Shown: piece by piece, positions 1 through 7,810 of the stretch
How positions within the stretch are numbered: the first letter of the stretch is position 1
Layout: every line of letters begins with the position of its first letter
Assembly (NCBI GenBank): GCA_963606965.1
Contig: CAVDAL010000071.1
Span: forward strand, 1 to 10,462
Length of the DNA: 10,462 nt
Reading direction: 5' to 3'
Source of the DNA: CAVDAL01 sp963606965
GTDB lineage: Bacteria; Actinomycetota; Coriobacteriia; Coriobacteriales; QAMH01
The notes under the pieces: generated by a model
The model's database searches: none
What the model was told of the DNA's origin: nothing
Seen by the model: only the letters and a program-made list of their open reading frames with translations
Made by a program: the position numbers and the translations under genes

Positions 1-2
1 AA

Positions 3-89
3 GTTGGTAAAACTACATATACATCTGGCAAGCATTACACTCATACAGTTCAAGGCTCATCAAAGCCATCCATTAATTGGACTTATTAA
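3..89 (+). CDS. C-terminal end of an unidentified protein (partial)
   Basis: The frame beginning at base 3 is open from the window edge to a TAA at 87-89 and encodes 28 residues. They are rich in Thr, Ser, Gly, His and Lys and end in Asn-Trp-Thr-Tyr. A strong terminator follows 37 bp later on the same strand, which supports a gene ending here. The composition would suit a secreted or surface protein. A short Gly-Lys-His-Tyr-Thr-His stretch with aromatic residues at the C-terminus loosely recalls lactococcin-972-type bacteriocins, but this is too little sequence to assign a family. Frame 1 is also open to a TGA at 91-93 and cannot be excluded; its product looks less protein-like. Confidence 0.4.
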   Translation, partial: VGKTTYTSGKHYTHTVQGSSKPSINWTY

Positions 90-125
90 TTGATGATTTT
101 GCCATAAAGATTTTCAAGTAATAAT

Positions 126-164
126 TTGCCCCAGCTGCTTTCCCGCACGCTGGGGCAATTTTTT
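126..164 (+). terminator. Rho-independent terminator of the upstream gene
   Basis: A perfect 10-bp stem (TTGCCCCAGC at 126-135 with GCTGGGGCAA at 149-158) encloses a 13-nt loop and runs straight into six T residues (159-164). The opposite strand has no T-tract after the stem, so this terminates rightward transcription of the partial gene at the window start. It insulates that gene from the convergent AraC gene. Confidence 0.9.
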
Positions 165-216
165 CGCCGAAAAATTTAAAGAAAATGGAGCTGCGATCTT
201 TTAAATATTTTGCAGT

Positions 217-1068
217 TTACCTGCCAGCTTTTTCTTTACGATATTCACGCGGCGTGAAATTATATTGTTCTTTAAATGCCGCTGTGAATTTGCTTTGATT
301 TTCATATCCAATCTCTAAAGAAATTTCCGACAAAGACTTTTCAGAATTCAAAAGCTCTTTTGCTGCATATTCAAGTCTGTGCTTTTTCATATGTGATGCA
401 ACAGAGTCACCATAAATTGTTTTAAAAACGCTTTTAAGCGTTGTTGGGTTAAGCAGATATTTCTTTGACAATTCTTCAATCGTGAATCTTTGCCCCATAT
501 TTTTAAACATGAAATCATGAATTTCGCGTACAAGTTCAGCTTGTTCTGAATGGAGTTCATCAAGCGGCTTTGTTGCTTGTGGTTCAAGCTTTAATAGATA
601 AAGCACGATTTCTAAAATTTTTAGCTTGTAATAAGCATTCTGCAATTCAGCGGGCTGGTCATAAAAATATTTGAAGATTGCTTCGCTTTCTTCATTTCCA
701 GCAAATGAAGACACGGGCTCATTTTCGCAGAATTTTTTATAAACATCTTCAATATTAATTTTGCTTTCAATGAAAAGCGCTGGAGCTTTTTTAGCTAAAA
801 CTTTTGTGTCTAAGCTTATTGTTAAACCTTCATAAAATCCAAGAGGCAATGTGATTTTTGATGCTGCACAAGACTTCATTGTATGTATTGAAAAGTCACC
901 ATGGCCTAAAAACACTTTGTTGCCATTGTGCATTTCCCACCCAATGCGTCCGCTTTTGCAATAATTTATTTCAAGCACATGTTCAAGACCTGCATGCGTG
1001 TGCAAATGCTCTTTTTCTGTAGAAAAGAAGTTAAGAGTTATTCCTTCGCAAATTTTAATTTCAGACAT
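217..1068 (-). CDS. AraC-family transcriptional regulator, probable control of the divergent metal operon
   Basis: A 283-residue DNA-binding regulator. Two helix-turn-helix motifs form the C-terminal AraC/XylS domain: the first at about residues 195-220 (FTIEELSKKYLLNPTTLKSV), the second at about 244-279, ending in the family-typical FTPREYR. The N-terminal 160 residues are a sensor-like region with a Cys-Lys-Ser-Gly-Arg stretch (Cys37) and other cysteines (7, 67, 114). They resemble PchR-type AraC proteins found beside metal genes. I chose ATG at 1068 because AAAGG lies 8 nt upstream of it; the GTG at 1077 would sit almost on that ribosome site. The gene is divergent from the HMA/ATPase operon, with 242 bp between the starts, so local regulation is the natural inference. 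Its ligand is unknown; a metal ion or a metal-linked stress is plausible. Confidence 0.88.
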   Translation of the reverse strand: MSEIKICEGITLNFFSTEKEHLHTHAGLEHVLEINYCKSGRIGWEMHNGNKVFLGHGDFSIHTMKSCAASKITLPLGFYEGLTISLDTKVLAKKAPALFIESKINIEDVYKKFCENEPVSSFAGNEESEAIFKYFYDQPAELQNAYYKLKILEIVLYLLKLEPQATKPLDELHSEQAELVREIHDFMFKNMGQRFTIEELSKKYLLNPTTLKSVFKTIYGDSVASHMKKHRLEYAAKELLNSEKSLSEISLEIGYENQSKFTAAFKEQYNFTPREYRKEKAGR

Positions 1069-1169
1069 TCTGCACACCTTTGCATTTTTAATCCGTTTTG
1101 TAAACTTAAGCGCAGTTGAGCTTTTTGAAATAAATCAGGGCTTTTGCCGTTCACATTTATAAATTTTAT

Positions 1170-1198
1170 CCCAATTGTACTTCTTTTTAGCCCAAATG
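1170..1198. promoter_or_regulatory. Candidate AraC-type direct-repeat operator
   Basis: CCCAATTG (1170-1177) and CCCAAATG (1191-1198) are direct repeats with starts 21 bp apart, two helical turns. This is the geometry expected for an AraC-family protein binding two same-face half-sites. They lie in the divergent spacer between the AraC gene and the metal operon. A perfect ATATGCATAT palindrome at 1211-1220 lies 13 bp further on. Function is inferred from position and spacing only. Confidence 0.4.
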
Positions 1199-1256
1199 GA
1201 AACAAGCTTTATATGCATATTGATTTTAAAAGAAGGAACAAATAAATTTGTTTGCA

Positions 1257-1289
1257 GCGGTTAACAATCCGCTTAAATATCATTAATAA
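1257..1289 (+). promoter_or_regulatory. Promoter of the HMA/ATPase operon with an overlapping dyad
   Basis: TTAACA (1261-1266) and TAATAA (1284-1289) are separated by 17 bp, a good vegetative-type promoter. Transcription would start near 1296, leaving a short leader of about 15 nt that still carries the AAAGG ribosome site. GCGG-N8-CCGC (1257-1272) is a short dyad over the -35 hexamer and could hold a regulator. No long spacer typical of MerR-family promoters is seen. Confidence 0.55.
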
Positions 1290-1310
1290 CATTGGGTGAA
1301 AGGCAATGAA

Positions 1311-1529
1311 ATGAGCAAGACTTATAACATTGAAGTTGATTGTGCAAATTGCGCAAATTTAATGGAAACGGCTGCTAACAAAGTTGATGGAATAAAGCAA
1401 GCAAGCGTCAATTTTATGATGCAGCGCATGAATGTTGAATTTGACGAAGGCGCAGACCAGAAAAAAGTCATGAAACAAGTCTTGAAAGCTTGCAGAAAAG
1501 TTGAACCAGATTGTGATATCGAATTTTAA
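1311..1529 (+). CDS. Stand-alone heavy-metal-associated (HMA) domain protein, upstream partner of the ATPase
   Basis: A 72-residue cytoplasmic HMA/ferredoxin-like domain with the metal-binding loop Asp-Cys-Ala-Asn-Cys (Cys11, Cys14). It ends in a CRKVEPDCDIEF tail carrying two more cysteines (61, 68). The same sequence style occurs as the fused N-terminal domain of CadA-type ATPases in Firmicutes, where it delivers or senses Zn2+, Cd2+ or Pb2+. Here it is a separate gene 68 bp before an ATPase that has no such domain. ATG at 1311 was chosen because AAAGG (1299-1303) is 7 nt upstream; the in-frame GTG at 1296 would lack a ribosome site. The gap to the ATPase gene contains a small CATGC/GCATG hairpin (1536-1553). 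Metal specificity is inferred from the neighbour. Confidence 0.88.
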   Translation: MSKTYNIEVDCANCANLMETAANKVDGIKQASVNFMMQRMNVEFDEGADQKKVMKQVLKACRKVEPDCDIEF

Positions 1530-1597
1530 TTTGTGCATGCTTGTAGCGGCATGATAAAAGGTATTAGTATCAGCGCACGAAAAGAAAGTTTTGAACT

Positions 1598-3484
1598 ATG
1601 AGCAGAAAACAAAAAAAGATGCTTATTCGCATAGCAATAGCTGCAGTTTTTTTAATTGCGCTGCAGTTTGTTCCTGTGCAAGGAATTTTGAAGTTTGCTC
1701 TTTATTTTGTTGATTACATCATCATTGGCTATGATGTTTTGCGCAAAGCTGGCAGAGGAATAATAAATGGCAGAGTTTTTGATGAAAATTTCTTGATGGC
1801 TATTGCAACGGTTGGTGCTTTTGCTCTTGCGATTTATGAAAAAAGCTCAGATTGTAATGAAGCAATTGCTGTTTTGCTTTTTTATCAGATAGGTGAGCTT
1901 TTTCAAAGTTATGCTGTTGGAAAAAGCCGCCGCAACATTACAGAGCTTATGGATATTCGTCCAGATTATGCAAATATTGAAGAGTGCGGCAAGCTGCAAC
2001 AGGTCAGCCCTGATGAAGTTGCGCTTGGCAGCATTATAATTGTGCAACCAGGCGAGAAAGTTCCTTTGGATGGCATTGTTGTAAGCGGCACTTCATCTTT
2101 GGATACAAGTGCTTTAACGGGGGAAAGCTTGCCGCGCGATGTTGACTGCGGCGATGAAGTTATAAGCGGCAGCATCAACATGACTGGAGTTTTGAAAGTT
2201 AAAACGACTAAGGAATTTGGTGAATCTACTGTCTCAAAAATTCTTGAGCTTGTGGAAAATGCAAGTTCGCGTAAGTCTAAATCTGAAGAATTTATAGCAA
2301 AGTTTGCCAGAATTTACACTCCAGCTGTGTGTTTTGGTGCGCTTGCTTTGGCTGTGCTGCCACCGCTTGTTAATTTGATTTTTCTTAGTGGCGTTGCACA
2401 ATGGAGCACTTGGATTTATCGCGCTCTTACATTTTTGGTTATTAGCTGTCCGTGCGCCCTTGTTATAAGCATTCCGTTAACATTTTTTGCGGGCATTGGT
2501 GGTGCAAGTAATGAAGGCATTTTAATCAAAGGTTCAAACTATCTTGAAACTTTAGCTAAAACAAAAATTATTGTATTCGACAAAACTGGCACCTTGACAA
2601 AAGGTGTTTTTGAGGTCACAGGAATTCATCATAATAAACTTGAGGATGAAAAAATTCTTGAATATGCTGCGCATGCCGAATGCGCTTCATCGCACCCTAT
2701 AAGCAAGAGCCTGCAGCGCGCATATGGCAAAGATGTTGATAGGTCTCGAGTGAGCGATGTAAAAGAAATTAGCGGACAAGGAATATGTGCAAAAGTTGAT
2801 GGCATTCGCGTTGCTTGCGGCAATGATAAATTGATGGAAGAAATTGGAGTTGCATATTTTGTTTGCCATAGCATCGGCACTGTTATTCATGTAGCAATTG
2901 ATGGCGAATATGCAGGTCACATTCTTATTTCTGATGTTGAAAAGCTTGAAGCAAAAGATGCAATTCAAAGCTTGAAGCAAGTTGGAGTCAGCAAAACTGT
3001 AATGCTTACAGGGGATGCGAAAAAAGTCGCAGAAAATGTTGCTGGCAACTTAGGAATTGATAAAGTTTGCAGTGAACTTCTTCCAGCAGATAAAGTCACA
3101 GAGCTTGAAAGCTTGCTTGAAGAAAAGCCGGAAAAAGCAAAGCTTGCTTTTGTTGGCGATGGAATAAATGATGCTCCTGTTTTGACGCGCGCAGACATTG
3201 GAATTGCTATGGGTGCATTTGGCTCAGATGCAGCAATTGAAGCTGCAGATGTTGTTTTGATGGATGACAACCCTGCAAAGATTGCAAAAGCTATTAAAAT
3301 TTCACGCAAGTGCATTCGCATCGTATATCAAAATATCATTTTTGCTCTTGTCATAAAATTTGCATGCTTGTGGCTTGGAGCTGTTGGCATTGCAAATATG
3401 TGGGCTGCGATTTTTGCAGATGTTGGAGTTATGGTTATTGCTGTTTTAAATGCAATACGTGCATTGCGAGTGTCTAAACTGTAA
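1598..3484 (+). CDS. cadA: P1B-type heavy-metal-exporting ATPase (Zn/Cd/Pb type, CadA/ZntA family)
   Basis: A 628-residue membrane pump that exports soft divalent metals at the cost of ATP. Visible motifs, in order: TGES of the actuator domain (174-177), the membrane metal-site CPC (284-286), DKTGT with the phosphorylated Asp328, the SSHP nucleotide-domain signature (364-367), and the hinge GDGIND (520-525). In the last two membrane helices Lys587 and Asp608-Val-Gly610 match the conserved Lys and Asp-x-Gly of the Zn/Cd/Pb (P1B-2) subgroup. This argues against a copper pump. The protein starts with a short basic stretch directly before the first membrane helix and has no fused HMA domain; separate HMA genes flank it. 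Its ribosome site is weak (AAAGAAAG, 11 nt before ATG), so translation may depend on the upstream gene. The gene symbol is by family and the exact metal is not proven. Confidence 0.93.
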   Translation: MSRKQKKMLIRIAIAAVFLIALQFVPVQGILKFALYFVDYIIIGYDVLRKAGRGIINGRVFDENFLMAIATVGAFALAIYEKSSDCNEAIAVLLFYQIGELFQSYAVGKSRRNITELMDIRPDYANIEECGKLQQVSPDEVALGSIIIVQPGEKVPLDGIVVSGTSSLDTSALTGESLPRDVDCGDEVISGSINMTGVLKVKTTKEFGESTVSKILELVENASSRKSKSEEFIAKFARIYTPAVCFGALALAVLPPLVNLIFLSGVAQWSTWIYRALTFLVISCPCALVISIPLTFFAGIGGASNEGILIKGSNYLETLAKTKIIVFDKTGTLTKGVFEVTGIHHNKLEDEKILEYAAHAECASSHPISKSLQRAYGKDVDRSRVSDVKEISGQGICAKVDGIRVACGNDKLMEEIGVAYFVCHSIGTVIHVAIDGEYAGHILISDVEKLEAKDAIQSLKQVGVSKTVMLTGDAKKVAENVAGNLGIDKVCSELLPADKVTELESLLEEKPEKAKLAFVGDGINDAPVLTRADIGIAMGAFGSDAAIEAADVVLMDDNPAKIAKAIKISRKCIRIVYQNIIFALVIKFACLWLGAVGIANMWAAIFADVGVMVIAVLNAIRALRVSKL

Positions 3485-3527
3485 ATATAAGTTTAGAGTT
3501 ATTGAAGTGAACTTAAAAGGAGGCATA

Positions 3528-3773
3528 ATGATAAAAACGACTTTGGTAATAGATGGCATGTCTTGCGGAATGTGTGAATCTCACATAAATGATGTAATTC
3601 GTTCAAAATTTGATGTGAAGAAAGTCAAGTCTTCTCATAAGCATGGAGAAACTGAAATCATAAGCGAAGATGTCTTGAATCATGATGACTTAAAAGCTGC
3701 TATTCAAGAAACTGGTTATGAAGTTTTATCTGTTGAAAATGAGCCTTATAAGAAGAAGGGGCTTTTTGGCTAA
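3528..3773 (+). CDS. Second stand-alone HMA-domain metal-binding protein
   Basis: An 81-residue protein with a GMSCGMC metal-binding loop (Cys13, Cys16), a full HMA fold length and a short basic tail (YKKKGLFG). It differs clearly from the upstream HMA protein in its loop and by a His-rich middle (SSHKHGE, residues 35-41). The two are therefore not a recent duplication. It begins 43 bp after the ATPase stop, and its ATG is fixed by a strong AAAGGAGG site 4 nt upstream. An extended in-frame reading from 3450 would overlap the ATPase C-terminus and is not needed. It probably shuttles or buffers metal for the ATPase. Copper chaperones of the CopZ kind share this loop, so metal choice is uncertain. 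Confidence 0.88.
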   Translation: MIKTTLVIDGMSCGMCESHINDVIRSKFDVKKVKSSHKHGETEIISEDVLNHDDLKAAIQETGYEVLSVENEPYKKKGLFG

Positions 3774-3792
3774 AATTTAGTTTGAGTTTTGT

Positions 3793-3821
3793 GCGGCGGC
3801 AATCGAATAGATTGCCGCCGC
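3793..3821. terminator. Hairpin between convergent genes, probable bidirectional terminator
   Basis: GCGGCGGCAATC (3793-3804) pairs perfectly with GATTGCCGCCGC (3810-3821): a 12-bp, very GC-rich stem with a 5-nt loop. It lies in the 62-bp gap between the HMA gene and the convergent PFL-family gene. Neither side has a clean T-tract (TTATATTC follows on the + strand), so termination may be partial or assisted. Confidence 0.6.
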
Positions 3822-3835
3822 CTTATATTCCAAAA

Positions 3836-5200
3836 CTAATTTTTGAAGCTGTGAATTGGTGCAGGGATTTTGCCACCGCGAGCAATGAATTTTTCACATG
3901 AATATTTGTTGACTGGCATGATCGGCGCATGACCAAGCAAGCCGCCAAATTCAACAACATCGCCAACATCTTTGCCAATAGCAGGAATGAGTCTTACAGC
4001 TGTTGTTTTTTGGTTAACCATTCCAAGAGCTGCTTCATCAGCAATAATTCCAGAAATTGTACTTGCAGGTGTGTTGCCAGGAATTGCAATCATGTCCAAG
4101 CCAACAGAGCAAACGCATGTCATAGCTTCTAGCTTTTCAATGCTTAAAGCTCCAGCATTCACTGCATCAATCATGCCCTGATCTTCACTAACAGGAATGA
4201 ATGCACCGCTTAATCCACCAACAGAAGTTGATGCCATAACGCCACCTTTTTTGACTTGGTCATTTAACATTGCAAGAGCTGCTGTTGTGCCTGGCGCGCC
4301 TGCATATTCCAAACCAATTTCTTCTAAAATTTCTGCAACGCTATCTCCAACAGCAGGGGTAGGAGCCAAAGATAAGTCGATAATCCCGAATGGAACATTC
4401 AAGCGCTTTGAAGCTTCTTCTGCAACAAGTTGTCCAACGCGAGTGACTTTAAATGCTGTGCGTTTTATTGTTTCGCATAAAGTTCTGAAGTCTGCACCGC
4501 GCGCAGATTCCAAAGCAGTTTTAACAACGCCAGGCCCGCTAACTCCAACATTGATTATGCAATCAGCTTCTGTCACGCCATGGAACGCACCAGCCATAAA
4601 TGGATTGTCATCTGGTGCATTGCATAAAGCAACAAGTTTTGCACATCCAAGTGAATCTTGGTCTTTTGTTGCTTGTGCAGTTTCCAAAATGACTTCGCCC
4701 ATCAATTTCACAGCATCCATGTTGATGCCAGTTTTTGTAGAAGCCAAATTGATAGAACTGCAAATGCGTTCAGTTTCTGCAAGAGCTTGGGGGATGGATT
4801 GCATTAAAAGCACATCTGCTGGAGTGCTGCCTTTAGCAACAAGAGCAGAATATCCACCAATGAAGTTCACACCAACAGTATGCGCTGCCTTGTCAAGCAT
4901 TTTTGCAATTTCAACAAAGTCACCTGAACTTTTGCAAACGCTGCCGCCAACCAGCGCAACAGGCGTGATGGAAATGCGCTTATTTACAATCGGGATGCCA
5001 TACATTGATTCAATTTCTTCGCCAACTTCAACAAGTTTTTCAGCGCGGGTGCAAATCTTGTTATAAATTGCAGCCTTAGTTTCTTCCAGGTTGGCGCGCA
5101 CACAATCAAGCAGGCTAATGCCCATAGTTATTGTTCTGACATCGAGCTTTTCATGCTCGATCATCTTATTAGTTTCATTTACTTCAAAAATATTGACCAT
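3836..5200 (-). CDS. PFL family protein (UPF0210/DUF711)
   Basis: A 454-residue soluble protein of the UPF0210/DUF711 family, close to the family's usual length of about 450. Recognised features are the N-terminal ETNKMIEHEKLDVRTITMGI, a Gly-rich segment near the middle (GVSGPGVVKTALES) and the conserved C-terminus (FGGLLGHAPIMPVNKYSCE, then GGKIPAPIHSFKN). The family is named for a pyruvate-formate-lyase-like barrel fold. No glycyl-radical RVxGY-type motif is visible, and its reaction is not established. ATG at 5200 is preceded by GGAG at 8 nt. The gene follows the ACT-domain gene by 18 bp on the same strand. This pairing is widespread, so the two probably share one transcript and one process. 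A long open frame on the opposite strand is a shadow of this gene. Confidence 0.92.
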   Translation of the reverse strand: MVNIFEVNETNKMIEHEKLDVRTITMGISLLDCVRANLEETKAAIYNKICTRAEKLVEVGEEIESMYGIPIVNKRISITPVALVGGSVCKSSGDFVEIAKMLDKAAHTVGVNFIGGYSALVAKGSTPADVLLMQSIPQALAETERICSSINLASTKTGINMDAVKLMGEVILETAQATKDQDSLGCAKLVALCNAPDDNPFMAGAFHGVTEADCIINVGVSGPGVVKTALESARGADFRTLCETIKRTAFKVTRVGQLVAEEASKRLNVPFGIIDLSLAPTPAVGDSVAEILEEIGLEYAGAPGTTAALAMLNDQVKKGGVMASTSVGGLSGAFIPVSEDQGMIDAVNAGALSIEKLEAMTCVCSVGLDMIAIPGNTPASTISGIIADEAALGMVNQKTTAVRLIPAIGKDVGDVVEFGGLLGHAPIMPVNKYSCEKFIARGGKIPAPIHSFKN

Positions 5201-5218
5201 GTCAATCGCTCCAAAAAT

Positions 5219-5491
5219 TTAAATGCGATGCATTTTATGGAAGATTTCTTCATGCTGGCAGCGAACAATCACGCCAATTTCTTCGCCAATTGCAAAAAGT
5301 TCGTCGCTCATGCTGCCGATAGGTTTTGTGGTATTTGTTACGTCTGCAATCATCATCATGTTGAAATATCCGTCGACGATTGTTTGTGAAATCTCAAGAA
5401 TGTTTACATTATTTTCTGCCAAGTAGTCGCACACGCGGGCGATAATCCCTACGTTGTCTTTGCCAACCACAGTAATAATTGCTTTTTCCAC
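5219..5491 (-). CDS. ACT domain protein (UPF0237), partner of the PFL family protein
   Basis: A 90-residue, single ACT-domain protein, the full length of the UPF0237 family. Hallmarks are the start EKAIITVVGKDNVGIIARV, the central VNILEISQTI, and the end EEIFHKMHRI. ACT domains bind small ligands, commonly amino acids, and act as regulatory modules. Here the domain stands alone directly upstream of the PFL-family gene, so it may sense a ligand for that protein; this is inference. The start is GTG at 5491-5489, set by AAGGA 6 nt upstream and by family alignment. The open frame extends further upstream to 5647 but would run into the divergent synthetase gene, and that stretch does not look like protein. 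I found no convincing promoter. Confidence 0.92.
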   Translation of the reverse strand: MEKAIITVVGKDNVGIIARVCDYLAENNVNILEISQTIVDGYFNMMMIADVTNTTKPIGSMSDELFAIGEEIGVIVRCQHEEIFHKMHRI

Positions 5492-5626
5492 AATATGTCC
5501 TTTTCCGTGATGTACAAGCCTTAACGCGGTATAGGTTAGCACAATGCTTGCCCCTTTTGTTTTTAACTTTTGCTCCGATGGTGTATGGAGCCTGTTTGCT
5601 TGCTGCATTTGTGCTGTGTACATGTG

Positions 5627-5656
5627 TATAATGGCTAAGTTTCTCAAAGTGAAAGG
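5627..5656 (+). promoter_or_regulatory. -10 element and ribosome site that decide the synthetase start
   Basis: A perfect TATAAT (5627-5632) lies in the divergent spacer; no good -35 is visible at 16-18 bp. An ATG at 5631-5633 overlaps this -10 box, so a transcript beginning near 5639 could not use it. GAAAGG (5651-5656) stands 7 nt before a GTG at 5664, where homology to methionyl-tRNA synthetases also begins. Confidence 0.5.
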
Positions 5657-5663
5657 TTATATT

Positions 5664-7706
5664 GTGGCTGATCGTCCAAAGTTTCCAAAACGCGCTATTG
5701 TGACTGCTGGCATGCCTTATGGTAATAAAGGCCTGCACTTCGGTCATGTTGGTGGCGTATTTGTTCCTGCAGATATTTATGCGCGCTTCCTGCGCGACCG
5801 CATTGGCGCAGAAAATGTAATTTTTGTTTCTGGTACAGATTGCTATGGCTCGCCAATTATGGAAGGCTATCGCAAGCTTAAAGAAGCAGGGGAATTCGAC
5901 GGAACAATTCTGGATTATGTGAAGAAAAATCACGATTCTCAGTTTGCGACAATGCAAGCTTTTGATATCAGCCTTGATAGATATGAAGGTTCTGGTCTTG
6001 GGCTTAGTGGCGAAGTTCATGAAAAAGTGACGCAAGATGTCATAACAAAGCTTTATGAAAATGGCTGGCTTGAAAAGCGTTCAACTCCGCAATTTTATGA
6101 TGTGGAAGCGCAGACATTTTTGAACGGCCGCCAAGTGCAAGGCTATTGCCCTGTGCAAGGTTGCAAGTCTGAAAAGGCATATGCAGATGAATGTGACCTT
6201 GGGCATCAGTTCATGCCACAAGATTTGATTAAGCCAATTTCGCAGCTCACAGGCACAGTGCCTGAAATGCGCGATGTCACAAATTGGTATTTTAAGCTGC
6301 CGCTTTTCCGTGAGCTTATTGCGCAACATATGGATACGCTTGAAAATGATGAGCGTGTGCGTCCTGTCACAACTCAAACAATTCGCGAATTTTTAGTGCC
6401 GCCAATTGTTTATGTGAAAAACGAACTTGAAGAAGATTATCGCGCTATTGCTTCTGAATTGCCACAACATACATTTTTGCCTGCAGAAAAAGGCAAGCAG
6501 TCTTTTGGTTTGCAATTTGCAGATTTTGAAGAATGTGGCAAGGCTCAAAGTGTGCTTGCAAGTCATGGCATTCGTTATCGTGCAGGCAAGTTGTTAGTTC
6601 CATTCCGCTTGACTGGCAATATCGACTGGGGTATTCCTGCTCCAGAACTTGAAGGTCTGGAAAATTTGACTGTTTGGTGCTGGCCTGAATCTTTGTGGGC
6701 GCCAATTTCATTTTCTTCAGCTGAATTAATTTCGCGTGGTGAAGGCGAAGAAGCTTGGCGCGACTGGTGGTGCAGCGACGACGCTGGCGTTTATCAGTTT
6801 ATTGGCCAAGATAATATTTATTTTTATGGTGTTGCACAGACTGCCTTGTGGTCTGCTTTGCAAGATAAAGCTGAGCCTACGGCAGAAGGCAGCGGCACTG
6901 ATCTGCGCCAAACAACGCTTATCCCGAACCATCACATTTTATTTTTGGGAGCAAAAGCTTCAAGCTCTGGCAAAGTTAAGCCGCCTTTGGCTGAAGAGCT
7001 GCTTGACCACTATACTGTTGAGCAGCTGCGCGTGCACTGGGCAGCACTTGGTCTTGATCAAAAGTCTGTAAGCTTTAGTCCAAAGATTTTTAATCCAAAT
7101 GCAGATGAAAACGCGCCTGATCCTGTTTTGAAGGAAGGTGCTTTGCTTACAAATATCTTTAACAGGCTTGCACGCTCGTGCTTTTATACGGCGCAAAAAT
7201 ATTTTGATGGAAAGGCTCCTTTAGGGGATGTTTCTGAAGATGTTTTAAAGATGTGCGAAGATGCAATTTTGAAGTATGAAAACTTGATGTATCACTTTGA
7301 ATTGCATTCTGTTATGGCTTGCGTGGATGAATTTATTCGTGAAGCAAACAAATATTGGACTCGCTTGAGCCGTGAAGCTTCTGAAGCGCAAGATCAAACA
7401 GAAGCATTCCGTCAATTGCTGATTGATGCGTTTTATTTGTTGCGCGTGTCTTGCGTGCTCATGCACCCAATTGTGCCTGATGGAACAGAGCTTATCTATG
7501 AATATTTTGATATTACACAAAAAGATAAGTGCGCAAATTGTGAAACACCTTGCGCTGACCCTGTTGGATTTTTCTCTTGGAAAAATATCTTCAAGCCGCT
7601 TGAACACTGGGCATTAAAGGATGAAAAAGAATCTGGCATGTTCAATTTGAAGGAATTACCAGCACGTTTTGACTTCTTCAAAAAGCATGAAAGTCAATAT
7701 AAATAG
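5664..7706 (+). CDS. metG: Methionyl-tRNA-synthetase-like class I tRNA ligase (divergent form)
   Basis: A 680-residue class I aminoacyl-tRNA-synthetase homologue. Seen in order: TAGMPYGNKGLHFGHV with the HIGH-type HFGH (25-28), a Cys/His knuckle (Cys162, Cys167, Cys177, His181) of the kind that binds zinc in MetRS, a WGIPAPELE segment (322-330), GQDNIYFYGVAQ (381-392), and a helical anticodon-binding region from about residue 490. The canonical KMSKS is replaced by KASSSG (431-436). About 65-70 residues (about 248-315) are inserted before WGIP relative to ordinary MetRS. A CANCETPC motif near the C-terminus (623-630) could bind a metal. GTG at 5664 is preferred (GAAAGG at 7 nt); longer starts overlap the promoter. 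It may be a specialised paralogue or a lineage-specific MetRS, so the symbol is provisional. It is divergent from the ACT/PFL pair. Confidence 0.85.
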   Translation: MADRPKFPKRAIVTAGMPYGNKGLHFGHVGGVFVPADIYARFLRDRIGAENVIFVSGTDCYGSPIMEGYRKLKEAGEFDGTILDYVKKNHDSQFATMQAFDISLDRYEGSGLGLSGEVHEKVTQDVITKLYENGWLEKRSTPQFYDVEAQTFLNGRQVQGYCPVQGCKSEKAYADECDLGHQFMPQDLIKPISQLTGTVPEMRDVTNWYFKLPLFRELIAQHMDTLENDERVRPVTTQTIREFLVPPIVYVKNELEEDYRAIASELPQHTFLPAEKGKQSFGLQFADFEECGKAQSVLASHGIRYRAGKLLVPFRLTGNIDWGIPAPELEGLENLTVWCWPESLWAPISFSSAELISRGEGEEAWRDWWCSDDAGVYQFIGQDNIYFYGVAQTALWSALQDKAEPTAEGSGTDLRQTTLIPNHHILFLGAKASSSGKVKPPLAEELLDHYTVEQLRVHWAALGLDQKSVSFSPKIFNPNADENAPDPVLKEGALLTNIFNRLARSCFYTAQKYFDGKAPLGDVSEDVLKMCEDAILKYENLMYHFELHSVMACVDEFIREANKYWTRLSREASEAQDQTEAFRQLLIDAFYLLRVSCVLMHPIVPDGTELIYEYFDITQKDKCANCETPCADPVGFFSWKNIFKPLEHWALKDEKESGMFNLKELPARFDFFKKHESQYK

Positions 7707-7810
7707 GCTGCTCACATTTCGGTTTTGAGTTTTGATGAGCTAAGCAGTGCAAGAAAGTTTAAAGCTCAGCTTTGTATAAGAGAACCTAAAGTTTAACTTT
7801 GAGTGGCTGC

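Noticed and set aside
3..89. Lactococcin-972-type bacteriocin
   Set aside because: Only a short, loose resemblance over 28 residues; the rest of the gene is outside the window.
3450..3527. Longer N-terminus for the second HMA protein
   Set aside because: It would overlap the ATPase end; the AAAGGAGG site and HMA homology both fix the start at 3528.
4197..5066. 289-residue open frame on the + strand
   Set aside because: It is antisense to the well-recognised PFL-family gene and has a Ser/Ala/Pro-rich shadow composition.
5544..5663. Longer N-terminus for the synthetase-like protein
   Set aside because: The added residues lie upstream of or inside the TATAAT box, and family similarity begins at the GTG at 5664.
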